Notes: generated by a model from the letters alone, not told the origin. A stretch of DNA of 33,056 bases from Arthrobacter_J sp038199985 (GCA_038199985.1 JBBPYK010000049.1:1-33056), one strand, 5' to 3'; shown: positions 7,938 through 16,788, numbered from the stretch's first letter. A program made the numbers and translations.

Positions 7938-10541
7938 GTGAAGGCTATCCGCAGATTTACTGTCCGAACCGTACTCCCAGAAAACATCGCGACGCTGGGC
8001 CAGCTAGCCCGCAACCTTCGATGGTCGTGGCATCTGCCTACTCGGCGTTTGTTCCACGACATCGATCCGGCGGCATGGGAAGCGAGTAACGAAGATCCCC
8101 TCGTGTTCCTAGGGTCCTTGGGCAGAGACCAGCTGCAGGAAATCTCCGACACACCCCAGCTGGTGGATCGCATCACCAATCTGAGCACGGAGCTCAACGA
8201 GTACCTCGTCGAACCACGCTGGTACCAATCGTTGGGATCAGATGCCCCCGAAAGCATCGCCTATTTCTCCCCGGAATATGGCATCAGCGCCGTCCTACCG
8301 CAGTACTCCGGTGGACTCGGCATCCTTGCAGGCGACCATCTGAAAGCCGCATCAGACCTTGGCGTGCCGATTATTGGCGTAGGCCTGCTCTACCAGTCCG
8401 GCTATTTCAAACAATCCCTCAGCCGCGATGCGTGGCAGCAAGAAACCTACCCGGTACTGGACCCGGATGAATTGCCGCTGACGCTTCTCCGCGAATCCGA
8501 CGGCACCCCCACGGAGATCTCCCTACCGTTACCCAACGGACGGACGCTCCACGCTAGGATCTGGCGCGCCGACGTCGGGCGTGTTCCGCTGCTCCTGCTC
8601 GATTCCAACGTTCCCTCGAACGACGATGCTGCACGGTCCATCACCGACCGGCTTTACGGCGGTGGTGGCGACCACCGGCTGCAGCAGGAACTTCTGCTGG
8701 GAATGGGCGGCGTCAAAGCTCTTCGAATTTTTGAAAAGCTCACTGGTGCTCCGGCACCGGAGGTATTCCACACGAACGAAGGCCACGCTGGCTTCCTGGG
8801 CATCGAGAGAATTCGCGAGCTCATGGATAGCGGGCTCAGCTGGGACGAAGCGCTAGCGGCAGGACGAGCGTCCACCGTGTTCACCACTCACACCCCAGTA
8901 CCCGCCGGGATCGATAGATTTGAGCGCGACCAGGTGTCGCATTTCTTCGCGGCTGGGCTGGCACCCTCGGTTCCCATCGACCAGGTCCTAGCGCTGGGCC
9001 ACGAAGATTATGACGACGGCGACCCAACAAAGTTCAACATGGCAGTCATGGGTATGCGGCTTGCGCAGCGCGCCAACGGCGTAGCAAAACTCCACGGTCA
9101 GGTCTCTCGCGGAATGTTCTCAGGTTTGTGGCCAGGGTTCGACACCATGGAAGTGCCCATCGGTTCCGTCACCAACGGGGTGCACGAGCCCACCTGGGTG
9201 GACCCTCTCATCGCAGACTTCGCGCGGGAAAAGTTTGGTGCGGAGTCCATTCTGGATCCAGCCTGGGGTAAGGCACACGAAGTCGACGACGCCGATATCT
9301 GGACCCTTCGACGTCAGATGCGCGAACAGCTTATTCAGGATGTCCGGCTACGGCTGAAAGCATCGTGGCGGAAGCGGGGCGCATCGCTGTCGGAGCTGGA
9401 GTGGACAGATTCCGTTCTGGACCCTCGGGTATTGACGATCGGGTTTGCGCGTCGAGTGCCCACCTACAAGCGGCTCACTCTCATGCTCCGGGATCCCGCG
9501 AGGTTGAAGGCACTCCTATTGGACGAAGAGCGCCCGATCCAACTCGTGATTGCCGGCAAATCCCACCCCGCGGACGAGCAGGGCAAGCTCATGATTCAGG
9601 ATCTGGTTCGTTTCACAGACGACCCCGAGGTCCGTCACCGGATCGTTTTCCTCCCCAACTACGACATTGCCATGGCCAGGACACTGTTTCCCGGCTGCGA
9701 TGTCTGGCTCAACAACCCGCTGCGGCCCCTCGAAGCTTGCGGAACGTCAGGTATGAAGTCCGCCATCAATGGCGGGCTCAACCTGTCTGTTCTCGACGGT
9801 TGGTGGGATGAAATGTATGACGGCCACAACGGTTGGGCCATTCCAACGGCAGAACCAGGAACTCCGGCTGAGCAGCGCGATGACATTGAATCTGCAGCGC
9901 TCTACCACTTGCTCGAAACGCAGGTCACTCCGCTGTTCTACGAAGGACAGCATGAGGAGGCCTATGGCGCCCACGCGGCGCCCGCCACCGCAGTGTCCGA
10001 CGGCGTGCCTCACGGCTGGGTAGCAATGGTCAAGCACACGCTCGCCGAACTTGGCCCAGCAGTCTCAGCCGAACGGATGCTGCAGGATTACGTTCAGGGG
10101 TTGTACGTACCCGCAGCACAGTCCGGACGGACTGCCCGAGCCAGTGACTACGCCGCTGCCCGCCAATTGGCAACATACGTGAGGCAGCTGCGGGACACGT
10201 GGAGTGCTGTAGCCGTGGAGCACGTTGATTCGACCGGTGTAAAAGAGGACCCTCACATCGGTGACCGACTAGACGTGAGTGCCTACATTTCCCTGGGTAC
10301 GCTCTCACCCAACGAGGTGCTGGTAGAAACTGTGTATGGCCGAGTCAGCGATTCTGATGAGCTGACCGATATTGCGCTTCAACCGCTGTCAGCGGTTGAA
10401 GAACTTGGAGACGGACGATACGTTTTCGCAGGCCAGATCGATGTGAACCATCCGGGGCCCTTCGGTTACACAGTCCGTGTACTTCCAGCTCACCCGCACC
10501 TGACATCGCGGGCTGAGCTGGGGCTGGTCGCGAACGCCTGA
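7938..10541 (+). CDS. glgP: Glycogen/maltodextrin phosphorylase (GT35)
   Basis: An 867-residue alpha-glucan phosphorylase that releases glucose-1-phosphate from the non-reducing ends of glucan. The PLP-binding lysine is Lys607 in GTSGMKSAINGG. The N-terminal ENIATLGQLARNLRWSWH region with a DUF3417-like segment is typical of the actinobacterial/archaeal subfamily, which is shorter at the N-terminus than animal phosphorylase. GTG 7938 is the only possible start, because the frame is closed by a TAG at 7884 and no earlier start codon occurs. It is transcribed divergently from glgE, so glucan synthesis and breakdown share one control region. The stop lies seven bases from the convergent barstar-like gene, with no terminator between. 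Confidence 0.92.
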   Translation: MKAIRRFTVRTVLPENIATLGQLARNLRWSWHLPTRRLFHDIDPAAWEASNEDPLVFLGSLGRDQLQEISDTPQLVDRITNLSTELNEYLVEPRWYQSLGSDAPESIAYFSPEYGISAVLPQYSGGLGILAGDHLKAASDLGVPIIGVGLLYQSGYFKQSLSRDAWQQETYPVLDPDELPLTLLRESDGTPTEISLPLPNGRTLHARIWRADVGRVPLLLLDSNVPSNDDAARSITDRLYGGGGDHRLQQELLLGMGGVKALRIFEKLTGAPAPEVFHTNEGHAGFLGIERIRELMDSGLSWDEALAAGRASTVFTTHTPVPAGIDRFERDQVSHFFAAGLAPSVPIDQVLALGHEDYDDGDPTKFNMAVMGMRLAQRANGVAKLHGQVSRGMFSGLWPGFDTMEVPIGSVTNGVHEPTWVDPLIADFAREKFGAESILDPAWGKAHEVDDADIWTLRRQMREQLIQDVRLRLKASWRKRGASLSELEWTDSVLDPRVLTIGFARRVPTYKRLTLMLRDPARLKALLLDEERPIQLVIAGKSHPADEQGKLMIQDLVRFTDDPEVRHRIVFLPNYDIAMARTLFPGCDVWLNNPLRPLEACGTSGMKSAINGGLNLSVLDGWWDEMYDGHNGWAIPTAEPGTPAEQRDDIESAALYHLLETQVTPLFYEGQHEEAYGAHAAPATAVSDGVPHGWVAMVKHTLAELGPAVSAERMLQDYVQGLYVPAAQSGRTARASDYAAARQLATYVRQLRDTWSAVAVEHVDSTGVKEDPHIGDRLDVSAYISLGTLSPNEVLVETVYGRVSDSDELTDIALQPLSAVEELGDGRYVFAGQIDVNHPGPFGYTVRVLPAHPHLTSRAELGLVANA
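10377..10401. repeat. Perfect palindrome inside glgP
   Basis: CTTCAACCGCTG and CAGCGGTTGAAG are perfect 12-bp arms around a single T. It encodes ordinary-looking residues near the C-terminus of GlgP (LQPLSAVEE). It could fold into an RNA hairpin or cruciform. It lies about 140 bp before the glgP stop and may matter for 3'-end processing or be chance. Confidence 0.5.
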
Positions 10542-10548
10542 ACCGAGC

Positions 10549-10890
10549 TCAGTCCAGAACGCGTGCCATGAAAGGTGCAGTTTTACCTTTGCCTGAGGAG
10601 GAGTAGTTTTCGACGTCCTCGAGGATGCCCCGCACCTCGTCGACGTCGATCCCCTTTGCCTGAGGGTCGAGCACCCACACCAGAGTGACTGGATCGGTCA
10701 GCGCCAGAGCATAGTCCAGCAGGCAATCATAGAGTGCATCCAGGTTATGGCCGAAATGCCCGGGGAAACGGAGTTTTGCCGCGAACTCATCATAGAGTTT
10801 CGCGGGCGATAGTACAGGGCCAATGGTCACAGCTCGACGACCCTCCGCGGCCGCTGCATGAATTGCCTCATTTATTGTGCTCTCGGTCAT
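10549..10890 (-). CDS. Barstar-like ribonuclease inhibitor
   Basis: A 113-residue cytoplasmic protein of the barstar family. The motif LYDEFAAKLRFPGHFGHNLDALYDCLLDY is the family core, containing the helix that plugs a ribonuclease active site, and VTLVWVLD forms the adjacent strand. No signal peptide is present, as expected for an immunity protein that guards the producing cell. Its ATG overlaps the stop of the RNase gene by four bases (ATGA), so the pair is translationally coupled and the RNase is the obvious partner. The pairing is strong by context. Binding to this particular RNase Sa-type enzyme is inferred, although barstar is known to inhibit RNase Sa relatives. Confidence 0.88.
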   Translation of the reverse strand: MTESTINEAIHAAAAEGRRAVTIGPVLSPAKLYDEFAAKLRFPGHFGHNLDALYDCLLDYALALTDPVTLVWVLDPQAKGIDVDEVRGILEDVENYSSSGKGKTAPFMARVLD

Positions 10891-11348
10891 TGTCCCTCTT
10901 CGATGAACGCAAAAGTGCGGTAGTGATCCGACGTATAGTACTTTTCCTGGCCATCGCCCGCGACGATACGGCGGGCACCACGATCATCCTCACCCGGGGT
11001 GATCACGGTGTACTCGCGGTAGTAACCGCGCGGTTCGATGGGGAGGAGGCGCTCCGAGTTACGGAAGGTTATGCCATCTCGGTCAAAGGGGAATGGCCCA
11101 CCGCGACCCATGAGGTCCAGCGTGTCCCAAGCTTCCGGAGGAAGCTCACTCTCAGCAATACCCGGCAATCCAGAATGGTTCTCAACGACCAGCGCGGTGG
11201 AAGTCGGGGTTGAAGGCGCAGACGCCGTGCCTCCGGGCGCCATCAGAGCACACCCGCTCAGAACGACGCCAAGCAGGCACACCAGAATCAATGTCCATAC
11301 TGCCCGCACAGCCGCCTGCAGTGGGTTCGCAGCCGCTGTAGACGCCAT
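10887..11348 (-). CDS. Lipoprotein ribonuclease, RNase Sa/N1 family
   Basis: A 153-residue exported guanyl-specific ribonuclease. Residues 14-33 form a signal peptide ending in the lipobox LSGC, so Cys33 should be lipidated and the enzyme surface-anchored. A low-complexity linker is followed by a domain from about residue 65 that closely resembles Streptomyces RNase Sa: GGPFPFDRDG, YYREYTVITPG, RRIV and SDHYRTF. The catalytic residues correspond to Glu112, Arg123 and His142 (Sa Glu54, Arg65, His85). ATG 11348 overlaps the glgX stop as TGATG, and the gene is followed by its barstar-like inhibitor. It could act in interbacterial competition, RNA scavenging or defence. Most relatives are freely secreted, so a lipid anchor is unusual. 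Confidence 0.87.
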   Translation of the reverse strand: MASTAAANPLQAAVRAVWTLILVCLLGVVLSGCALMAPGGTASAPSTPTSTALVVENHSGLPGIAESELPPEAWDTLDLMGRGGPFPFDRDGITFRNSERLLPIEPRGYYREYTVITPGEDDRGARRIVAGDGQEKYYTSDHYRTFAFIEEGQ

Positions 11349-13459
11349 CAGCCCAAACCTCTGTAGACGGTCACAGTGTTTGCCTCCACATGATCCTGTT
11401 GGCCACCCTCAGTGACGCGACCGCGTCGCGCATCAGTGACCGCTGTGGAGAACCTGCGATCGAATAACAGAACATCATCTTCCGATAGTCCAAACTCACG
11501 CAGCGCTGCAGGATGAGGCAAGACAACGTCCACGTTCTTGAGCCCCCCGTTGATCACAATAAGGCCGTCGAGAATACCGTTCGGCGACCCCAGCAGCAGT
11601 TGCACGACCCTAGCTGATCCCCACTGGTCCTGGGTCATGGGCTGTCCCTCCGCGTTGAACCACAGCAGGTAGGAACTGTCGCCCTGCGCCGGGTAGCTAT
11701 ACGGCTGATGTGCCAGGAATTCTCGGCGAATCTTCAGCAGCGAACGGGTGGTGTGGAACATCTTCCGCTGACGGTTACTGCGCGTCCAATCGAGCCAAGC
11801 AATCTCGTTGTCCTGGCAATACGCATTGTTATTTCCTCGCTGCGAACGACCTAGCTCGTCTCCGGCCGTGATCATAGGGATGCCGAGGGAAAGCAATAGC
11901 GTGGCCATCAGGTTGCGGGCAGTCTGATCCCTGGTTCGAAGGATCGCGGCATCCTCCGTAGCCCCTTCCACACCGTGATTCCAGCTTCGATTATCGCTAT
12001 GACCGTCACGGTTGTGTTCACCGTTGGCTTCATTGTGCTTGCCGTTGTACGCAGTCAGGTCGGCCAGAGTGAAACCATCGTGCGAGGTGACGAAATTCAA
12101 CGACGCGAGGGGTGAACGGCCCGACGGAGCGAAGACATCGGCAGAGCCAGCGAGGCAACCGGCGATGTGCGCCACCGAACCGGCCCCGCCGCCGTCGTGC
12201 ATCGATGCAGCATCTGCCAGCCAGAAATCTTTGACCGTGTCCCTGAATCTGTCGTTCCAGTCCGCCCATCCCACAGGAAAACGACCCGTCTGCCAGCCGT
12301 CCGGCCCCACGTCCCACGGCTCGGCGAAAAGCTTGACTCCAGATAGAGACGGATCTGCACGAGCAGCAACGAGAAAGGCGTGTCGGGGGTCGAAGCGGTT
12401 ACTTGCATCCCTGGCCAGCGTCACGGCGAGATCAAAGCGGAAGCCATCGATGCGGAACTCCTCCACCCAATAACGAAGCGAGTCCAGGGCCAACTGCACG
12501 ACCCACGGCTGCGAGAAATCCAGAGTATTGCCACAGCCAGTTGTGTCCACATAGCTGCCGTCCTGATGATGACGGTAATACTCTTGCTCGCCCAGCCCAC
12601 GCCAGCTCAAAGCCGGCTGATCGGCACCGCCCTCGGCAGTGTGGTTATACACAACGTCGAGGATCACCTCGAGTCCGGCTTCGTGTAAGAGCCGCACCAT
12701 TCCCTTGAACTCGTCCTGCACACCCTTGGGCCCGGCACGGCGTGCGGCCTCCGTGGCGTACTCAGGTTGAAGCGCAAAATACCCAAGCGTGTTGTAGCCC
12801 CAATAGTTACTAAGGCCCAAGCTACGCAGGTGTGGCTCGTCTATGTGAAAATGCACGGGCAGCAATTCCACCGCAGTCACACCCAGTGCAGTGAGATGCT
12901 CGATCATCACCGGATGAGCCAACCCCGCGTACGTCCCTCGAAGCTCTTCGGGGATGTCCGGATGCGCCACGGTCAGTCCTTTGACATGCGCCTCATAGAT
13001 CACCGTGTCTCGCAGCGGAATCCCAGGATTGGAAGAATTGCCCCAGTCGAACGACGGGTCGACCACGGCCGACCAGTACTGCATACCAGTATCTGTCGGG
13101 ATCGTCTCGATGCTACGCCCGTACGGGTCCAGTAACAGCTGAGACTTTTCGGGCGCTCCATGCAGCGAACGACCCTGTGGCCACACGCCATAGAGACATC
13201 CCGCTTCCAGTTCCGGTACGAGCCCATGATGGACTCCGTCCGTGAAATCTGTCAGTGGGACCGAGTTCCAGCGACCATCTTCGGAACGAAAATGCACGGT
13301 AAGACCCGTCTGGGCGGGCGCAAATACCGCGACATTTGCCGCGCGGCCGTCCGATCCTGCAGTCACTCCCAAGGGAAATGGCCTAGAACGGTGCATGCCA
13401 CGGACAAAAGCACCCGGAGGAGACGTCACGGAGGCGCTGTCGAGTTGCGGATCGATCAT
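11348..13459 (-). CDS. glgX: Glycogen debranching enzyme GlgX
   Basis: A 703-residue GH13_11 isoamylase-type enzyme that removes alpha-1,6 branches from phosphorylase-trimmed glycogen. An N-terminal CBM48-like region (about residues 25-130) precedes the barrel. Catalytic residues are Asp343 in FRFDLAVTLARD, Glu380 in LFAEPWDVG and Asp461 in TSHDGFTL. It cooperates with GlgP. It lies 16 bp after rlmB on the same strand and is coupled downstream to the RNase/barstar pair by TGATG. An AAGG about nine bases before the ATG is a plausible ribosome binding site. No separate promoter is evident, so it may be read from the rlmB promoter. A TreX-type isoamylase is the alternative. Confidence 0.91.
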   Translation of the reverse strand: MIDPQLDSASVTSPPGAFVRGMHRSRPFPLGVTAGSDGRAANVAVFAPAQTGLTVHFRSEDGRWNSVPLTDFTDGVHHGLVPELEAGCLYGVWPQGRSLHGAPEKSQLLLDPYGRSIETIPTDTGMQYWSAVVDPSFDWGNSSNPGIPLRDTVIYEAHVKGLTVAHPDIPEELRGTYAGLAHPVMIEHLTALGVTAVELLPVHFHIDEPHLRSLGLSNYWGYNTLGYFALQPEYATEAARRAGPKGVQDEFKGMVRLLHEAGLEVILDVVYNHTAEGGADQPALSWRGLGEQEYYRHHQDGSYVDTTGCGNTLDFSQPWVVQLALDSLRYWVEEFRIDGFRFDLAVTLARDASNRFDPRHAFLVAARADPSLSGVKLFAEPWDVGPDGWQTGRFPVGWADWNDRFRDTVKDFWLADAASMHDGGGAGSVAHIAGCLAGSADVFAPSGRSPLASLNFVTSHDGFTLADLTAYNGKHNEANGEHNRDGHSDNRSWNHGVEGATEDAAILRTRDQTARNLMATLLLSLGIPMITAGDELGRSQRGNNNAYCQDNEIAWLDWTRSNRQRKMFHTTRSLLKIRREFLAHQPYSYPAQGDSSYLLWFNAEGQPMTQDQWGSARVVQLLLGSPNGILDGLIVINGGLKNVDVVLPHPAALREFGLSEDDVLLFDRRFSTAVTDARRGRVTEGGQQDHVEANTVTVYRGLG

Positions 13460-13475
13460 TGACGGACCTTAAGGA

Positions 13476-14474
13476 TCAACGCGCGGACCGCTGCCGAGAA
13501 ACCTCATACAGACTAATTCCAACCGCCATCGATGCGTTGAGGGACTCCATCGCAGAGTTGATGGGAATGGAGACAATCTGATCGCAGTTCTCCCGCACTA
13601 AACGAGACAAGCCCTTGCCCTCAGAGCCGACAACCAGACAAATAGGATCCTTCGCAAGAGCCAGATCCGGCAGCGAAATATCGCCGTCGCCGTCCAACCC
13701 CAGGACAAAGATGCCCATCTTCTTGAACGTCTTGAGCGTATTGTTCAGGTTTCCAGCACGGGCCACGGGGACTCGAACGGCAGCCCCTGCACTGGTCTTC
13801 CATGCGGACGCCGTGACGCCCACCGAGCGACGTTCGGGCACAATCACACCGTGACCGCTGAACGCAGATACCGACCGGATGATGGCTCCGAGGTTCCGCG
13901 GATCTGTGATGCCATCTAGAGCCACGAATAACGGCGCATTGCCCACATGACCCTTTTGCCACTTCTCCAACGTCTCCGCGGCCAGATCAACCGGCTCCGC
14001 GTACTCGTACGGCGGGATCTGAAGAGCCAAGCCCTGATGGATGGCCTCGTCTGTCATCCGGTCCAGCTCGGGCCGGCCCGTTTCCATCACGGGAATTCCG
14101 CGTTCCGTTGCGGCCTTCAAGGACTCTCGGACGCGATCGTCCATATCGATGCGAACAGCAACATGCAGCGCCTTTGCAGGGATCCCAGCACGCAAAGCTT
14201 CAACCACCGAATTTCTACCGGTGACCATTTCCTCTGCGTTCTTGCTGCGTCCCCCGCGTGACCCGCCACGTGCGCCAGCAGGCCCACGACCGGAATGCTT
14301 GGTTGCAGACCGCTCCGCTAGCTGCTTGTTCTTATAGGCCTTGTGGTACGTGCGATCCTCCGCTTTGGGAGTAGGACCCCTGCCCTCCAGCGCTTTACGG
14401 CCGAGCCCACCGGTACCAGCGGAGGGCCCCTTTTTGTTCTTGCGCCCAGGCCCGGGACGTCCAGTATTGGCCAT
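13476..14474 (-). CDS. rlmB: 23S rRNA (guanosine-2'-O)-methyltransferase, TrmH/SpoU family
   Basis: A 332-residue SPOUT methyltransferase expected to methylate G2251 of 23S rRNA using SAM. Residues 1-80 are a basic Gly/Lys/Arg-rich tail typical of actinobacterial members. A SpoU substrate-binding domain (GRNSVVEALRAG onward) is followed by the knotted catalytic domain with the motifs DPRNLGAIIRS, VGSEGKGLS and IPINSAMESLNASMAVGI. The start is ATG 14474, with AAAAGGTGA as the ribosome binding site. It sits downstream of cysS, the conserved actinobacterial order, but a 74-bp gap with its own -10 suggests independent initiation. Confidence 0.92.
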   Translation of the reverse strand: MANTGRPGPGRKNKKGPSAGTGGLGRKALEGRGPTPKAEDRTYHKAYKNKQLAERSATKHSGRGPAGARGGSRGGRSKNAEEMVTGRNSVVEALRAGIPAKALHVAVRIDMDDRVRESLKAATERGIPVMETGRPELDRMTDEAIHQGLALQIPPYEYAEPVDLAAETLEKWQKGHVGNAPLFVALDGITDPRNLGAIIRSVSAFSGHGVIVPERRSVGVTASAWKTSAGAAVRVPVARAGNLNNTLKTFKKMGIFVLGLDGDGDISLPDLALAKDPICLVVGSEGKGLSRLVRENCDQIVSIPINSAMESLNASMAVGISLYEVSRQRSAR

Positions 14475-14511
14475 GGAGAATCACCTTTTGATAGAAGTCG
14501 AGAATGTGTAC

Positions 14512-14517
14512 AGTCTA
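14512..14517 (-). promoter_or_regulatory. Possible -10 of rlmB
   Basis: The minus strand reads TAGACT here, 37 bases before the rlmB ATG, between cysS and rlmB. The -35 region is weak (near GACACC). The transcript would include the AAAAGGTGA ribosome binding site. Confidence 0.4.
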
Positions 14518-14548
14518 CGCGGATCGAAAAAATCGGTGTCGTCCAGAG

Positions 14549-15979
14549 CTATCCCTGATTCAAACTCCAGGTAGCGCCATCAGCTGAATCCTCAATAATG
14601 ATTCCGGCAACACGCAAAGCGTCCCTGATCGCGTCCGCGCGAGCCCAGTCCTTCGAGGATTTCGCTTCGGCACGAAGATCGAGTTGACCCTGCACCAACG
14701 TTCCGAGCGCTTCCAGGTCCGATGCGTTTGCGTCCCCGGCAGCCCCAGCGTCGTCCAACCCCAAGACCTCAGTCATAGCCAGAACTCCTCCAAGGGCTCG
14801 GTCGGCGACGGTCGTCTCCCCCGACGCGAGTGCAGTATTGCCCGCTCGGACGCTCTGATGGAGGGCGGCCAGAGCCTGCGGAATGTTCAGATCATCGTCC
14901 ATAGCGAGTAAAAACTGTTCCGGGAGTCGTCGATCCCCACCGGGTACTCGCGCGCTCGCCTTGGCGATGAACCCATCGATGCGGGCAACGGCAGCGGTGG
15001 CCTCATCCAGGGAAGAGGGCCGGTAGTCAAGGACTGAGCGGTAGTGCGCCTGACCCAAGTAATAGCGCACCACACGAGGGCTGGCCTTGGCGAGAAGCTC
15101 GGCAGGCCCCACAGTGTTGCCCAAGGACTTGGACATTTTGTCGCCTTCGAAAGTGACCATGCCATTGTGCATCCAAAAATTGGCGAAGCTTTGACCAGCA
15201 GCAGCTGACTGGGCAAGTTCGTTCTCGTGATGTGGAAAACGTAGGTCGAGGCCTCCACCGTGAATATCGAAGTGCGCACCCAGGTACTTCGCGGCCATGG
15301 CCGAGCACTCGAGGTGCCATCCCGGACGCCCGCGCCCCCAAGGACTATCCCACGCTGCCGTTTCCGGTTCGCCGTCCTTATGCCCCTTCCACAGCGCAAA
15401 GTCGCGTGGATCGCGCTTACCGCGGGGATCGGCGTCGGCGGCTGCTTGCATGTCATCGATGTTCTGGTGGGTCAGCGACCCATAGTGGATCCAGGAACGC
15501 ACGTCGAAGTAGACGTCGCCAGCGGCATCCGTGCTGGCATAAGCGTGACCGCGTTCGATCAAGGCTGCGATCAGGGCGTGCATTTCCGGTATGTGTCCCG
15601 TTGCGCGTGGCTCATACGTGGGCCGTTTGACGCCCAGAGTGTCATACGCCTTGGAAAATGCCTGCTCAAAGCGATAAGCCAGCGCCCACCACGGCTCTTC
15701 GGGGACAGCCCCTGGAGGACGTGTCTCGCGGAACGATTCTTCAGACTTCAACAAAATTTTGTCGTCGATATCCGTGACGTTGCGAACTACCGTGACTCGA
15801 TTGCCCCGGGCTTCCAGCCAGCGCGTGAGCTGGTCGAACACGATAGCCGAACGGAGATGACCGACGTGGGGAGCACCCTGAACGGTGGCACCGCAGTAGT
15901 ACAGGCTCGCCTGCCCCGGAATGAGCGGAACGAAATCCCGGACCTGCGCGGACATGCTGTCATAAAATCTCAAGCTCAC
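14549..15979 (-). CDS. cysS: Cysteinyl-tRNA synthetase
   Basis: A 476-residue class I aminoacyl-tRNA synthetase that charges tRNA-Cys. The HIGH-type motif is HVGH (38-41) and the KMSKS loop is at 281-285. The zinc ligand Cys29 in YYCGATVQG and the HLECSAMA and HHENELAQS blocks are present. The N-terminus (SLRFYDSMSAQVRDFVPL) and length match CysS rather than the shorter mycothiol ligase MshC. The start is GTG 15979. No ribosome binding site is seen, but TACCCT lies six bases upstream, suggesting a leaderless message. It is the gene after carD here. A strong hairpin separates the two, and the usual ispD and ispF are missing from the gap. Confidence 0.95.
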   Translation of the reverse strand: MSLRFYDSMSAQVRDFVPLIPGQASLYYCGATVQGAPHVGHLRSAIVFDQLTRWLEARGNRVTVVRNVTDIDDKILLKSEESFRETRPPGAVPEEPWWALAYRFEQAFSKAYDTLGVKRPTYEPRATGHIPEMHALIAALIERGHAYASTDAAGDVYFDVRSWIHYGSLTHQNIDDMQAAADADPRGKRDPRDFALWKGHKDGEPETAAWDSPWGRGRPGWHLECSAMAAKYLGAHFDIHGGGLDLRFPHHENELAQSAAAGQSFANFWMHNGMVTFEGDKMSKSLGNTVGPAELLAKASPRVVRYYLGQAHYRSVLDYRPSSLDEATAAVARIDGFIAKASARVPGGDRRLPEQFLLAMDDDLNIPQALAALHQSVRAGNTALASGETTVADRALGGVLAMTEVLGLDDAGAAGDANASDLEALGTLVQGQLDLRAEAKSSKDWARADAIRDALRVAGIIIEDSADGATWSLNQG

Positions 15980-15985
15980 CGCTCA

Positions 15986-15991
15986 AGGGTA
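15986..15991 (-). promoter_or_regulatory. -10 element of cysS, probable leaderless promoter
   Basis: On the minus strand TACCCT is followed by six bases and then the GTG start of cysS. It lies directly after the carD terminator hairpin, as expected for a separate transcription unit. Confidence 0.5.
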
Positions 15992-16003
15992 TCCGAACAC
16001 GCA

Positions 16004-16036
16004 GAAGGCGATCGGTCCAATGGGCCGATCGCCTTC
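16004..16036 (-). terminator. Hairpin terminator between carD and cysS
   Basis: GAAGGCGATCGG and CCGATCGCCTTC form a perfect 12-bp stem with a 9-nt loop, 35 bp past the carD stop. There is no T-run on the minus strand, which is common among actinobacterial terminators. Confidence 0.7.
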
Positions 16037-16070
16037 ACAAATCATTAGCATTCACCGCGCACGCGATGGG

Positions 16071-16553
16071 TTAGGAAGCAAGGACCTCATCGAGAACGCT
16101 TGCAGCCTTCTCTTCGTCGGTCTTTTCTGCCAGCGCCAGTTCCGAAATGAGGATCTGTCGCGCCTTGGCAAGCATCCGCTTTTCACCCGCGGAAAGCCCT
16201 CTGTCATTGTCTCGTCGCCATAGGTCACGAACAACCTCAGCCACTTTGATAACGTCACCGGAAGCCAACTTCTCCAAGTTGGCCTTATAACGACGTGACC
16301 AGTTGGTGGGCTCTTCCGTGAACTCCGCCCGGAGAACGTCAAAAACGCGTTCCAGACCTTCTTTGCCCACGACATCGCGAACCCCAACGAGGTCAACATT
16401 CTCTGCCGGAACCTCAATCACGAGATCGCCCTGGGCTACCCGTAGCTTGAGATACATTTTTTCTTCACCCTTGACGGTGCGCTTCTTGATTTCCTCAATC
16501 TTCGCTGCGCCGTGGTGAGGATAAACTACTGTTTCGCCGACCTCAAAAACCAT
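16071..16553 (-). CDS. carD: CarD family RNA polymerase-binding transcription factor
   Basis: A 160-residue CarD protein. The N-terminal RNA polymerase-interacting domain (VFEVGETVVYPHHGAAKIEEIKKRTVKG) contacts the beta subunit. The helical C-terminal domain (residues about 70-160, with ANLEKLASGDVIKVAEVVRDLW) binds upstream DNA. In actinobacteria CarD stabilises open complexes, notably at rRNA promoters such as those at the left edge of this window. ATG 16553 is preceded by AGGGGA, a good ribosome binding site. It diverges from the LpqE-like lipoprotein gene, the same neighbourhood as Rv3583c/Rv3584 in M. tuberculosis. Confidence 0.95.
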   Translation of the reverse strand: MVFEVGETVVYPHHGAAKIEEIKKRTVKGEEKMYLKLRVAQGDLVIEVPAENVDLVGVRDVVGKEGLERVFDVLRAEFTEEPTNWSRRYKANLEKLASGDVIKVAEVVRDLWRRDNDRGLSAGEKRMLAKARQILISELALAEKTDEEKAASVLDEVLAS

Positions 16554-16579
16554 ATGAACTTTCCCCTTTCCCGGCCCTC

Positions 16580-16585
16580 AGTTTA
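16580..16585 (-). promoter_or_regulatory. Possible -10 of carD
   Basis: The minus strand reads TAAACT, 26 bases before the carD ATG. A 14-bp palindrome (ACGCCTTTCGGCGT, 16599-16612) covers the expected -35 area and could be an operator. The -35 hexamer itself is poor. Confidence 0.4.
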
Positions 16586-16782
16586 TCACGTTTTCGACAC
16601 GCCGAAAGGCGTTACCGCACGTCAGAGGGGCTAGGGGACACGCAATGACTAGTATGCGCAAATCAGAAAATTTCCTTGACGAACGTTGAGATCAGTGCAT
16701 GGGCCAACACCCGACGCCGCGGAAGTACCAGCGTCCAATAAGCAACGGATTTGAGGAGTCCACCAAACTGGCGTCGAACCGA

Positions 16783-16788
16783 TAGGCT
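16783..16788 (+). promoter_or_regulatory. Possible -10 of the LpqE-like gene
   Basis: TAGGCT lies 50 bases before the GTG start. The same hexamer serves as a -10 candidate for other genes in this window. The -35 region is weak. Elsewhere in 16554-16838 only the carD promoter area was recognised. Confidence 0.3.
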
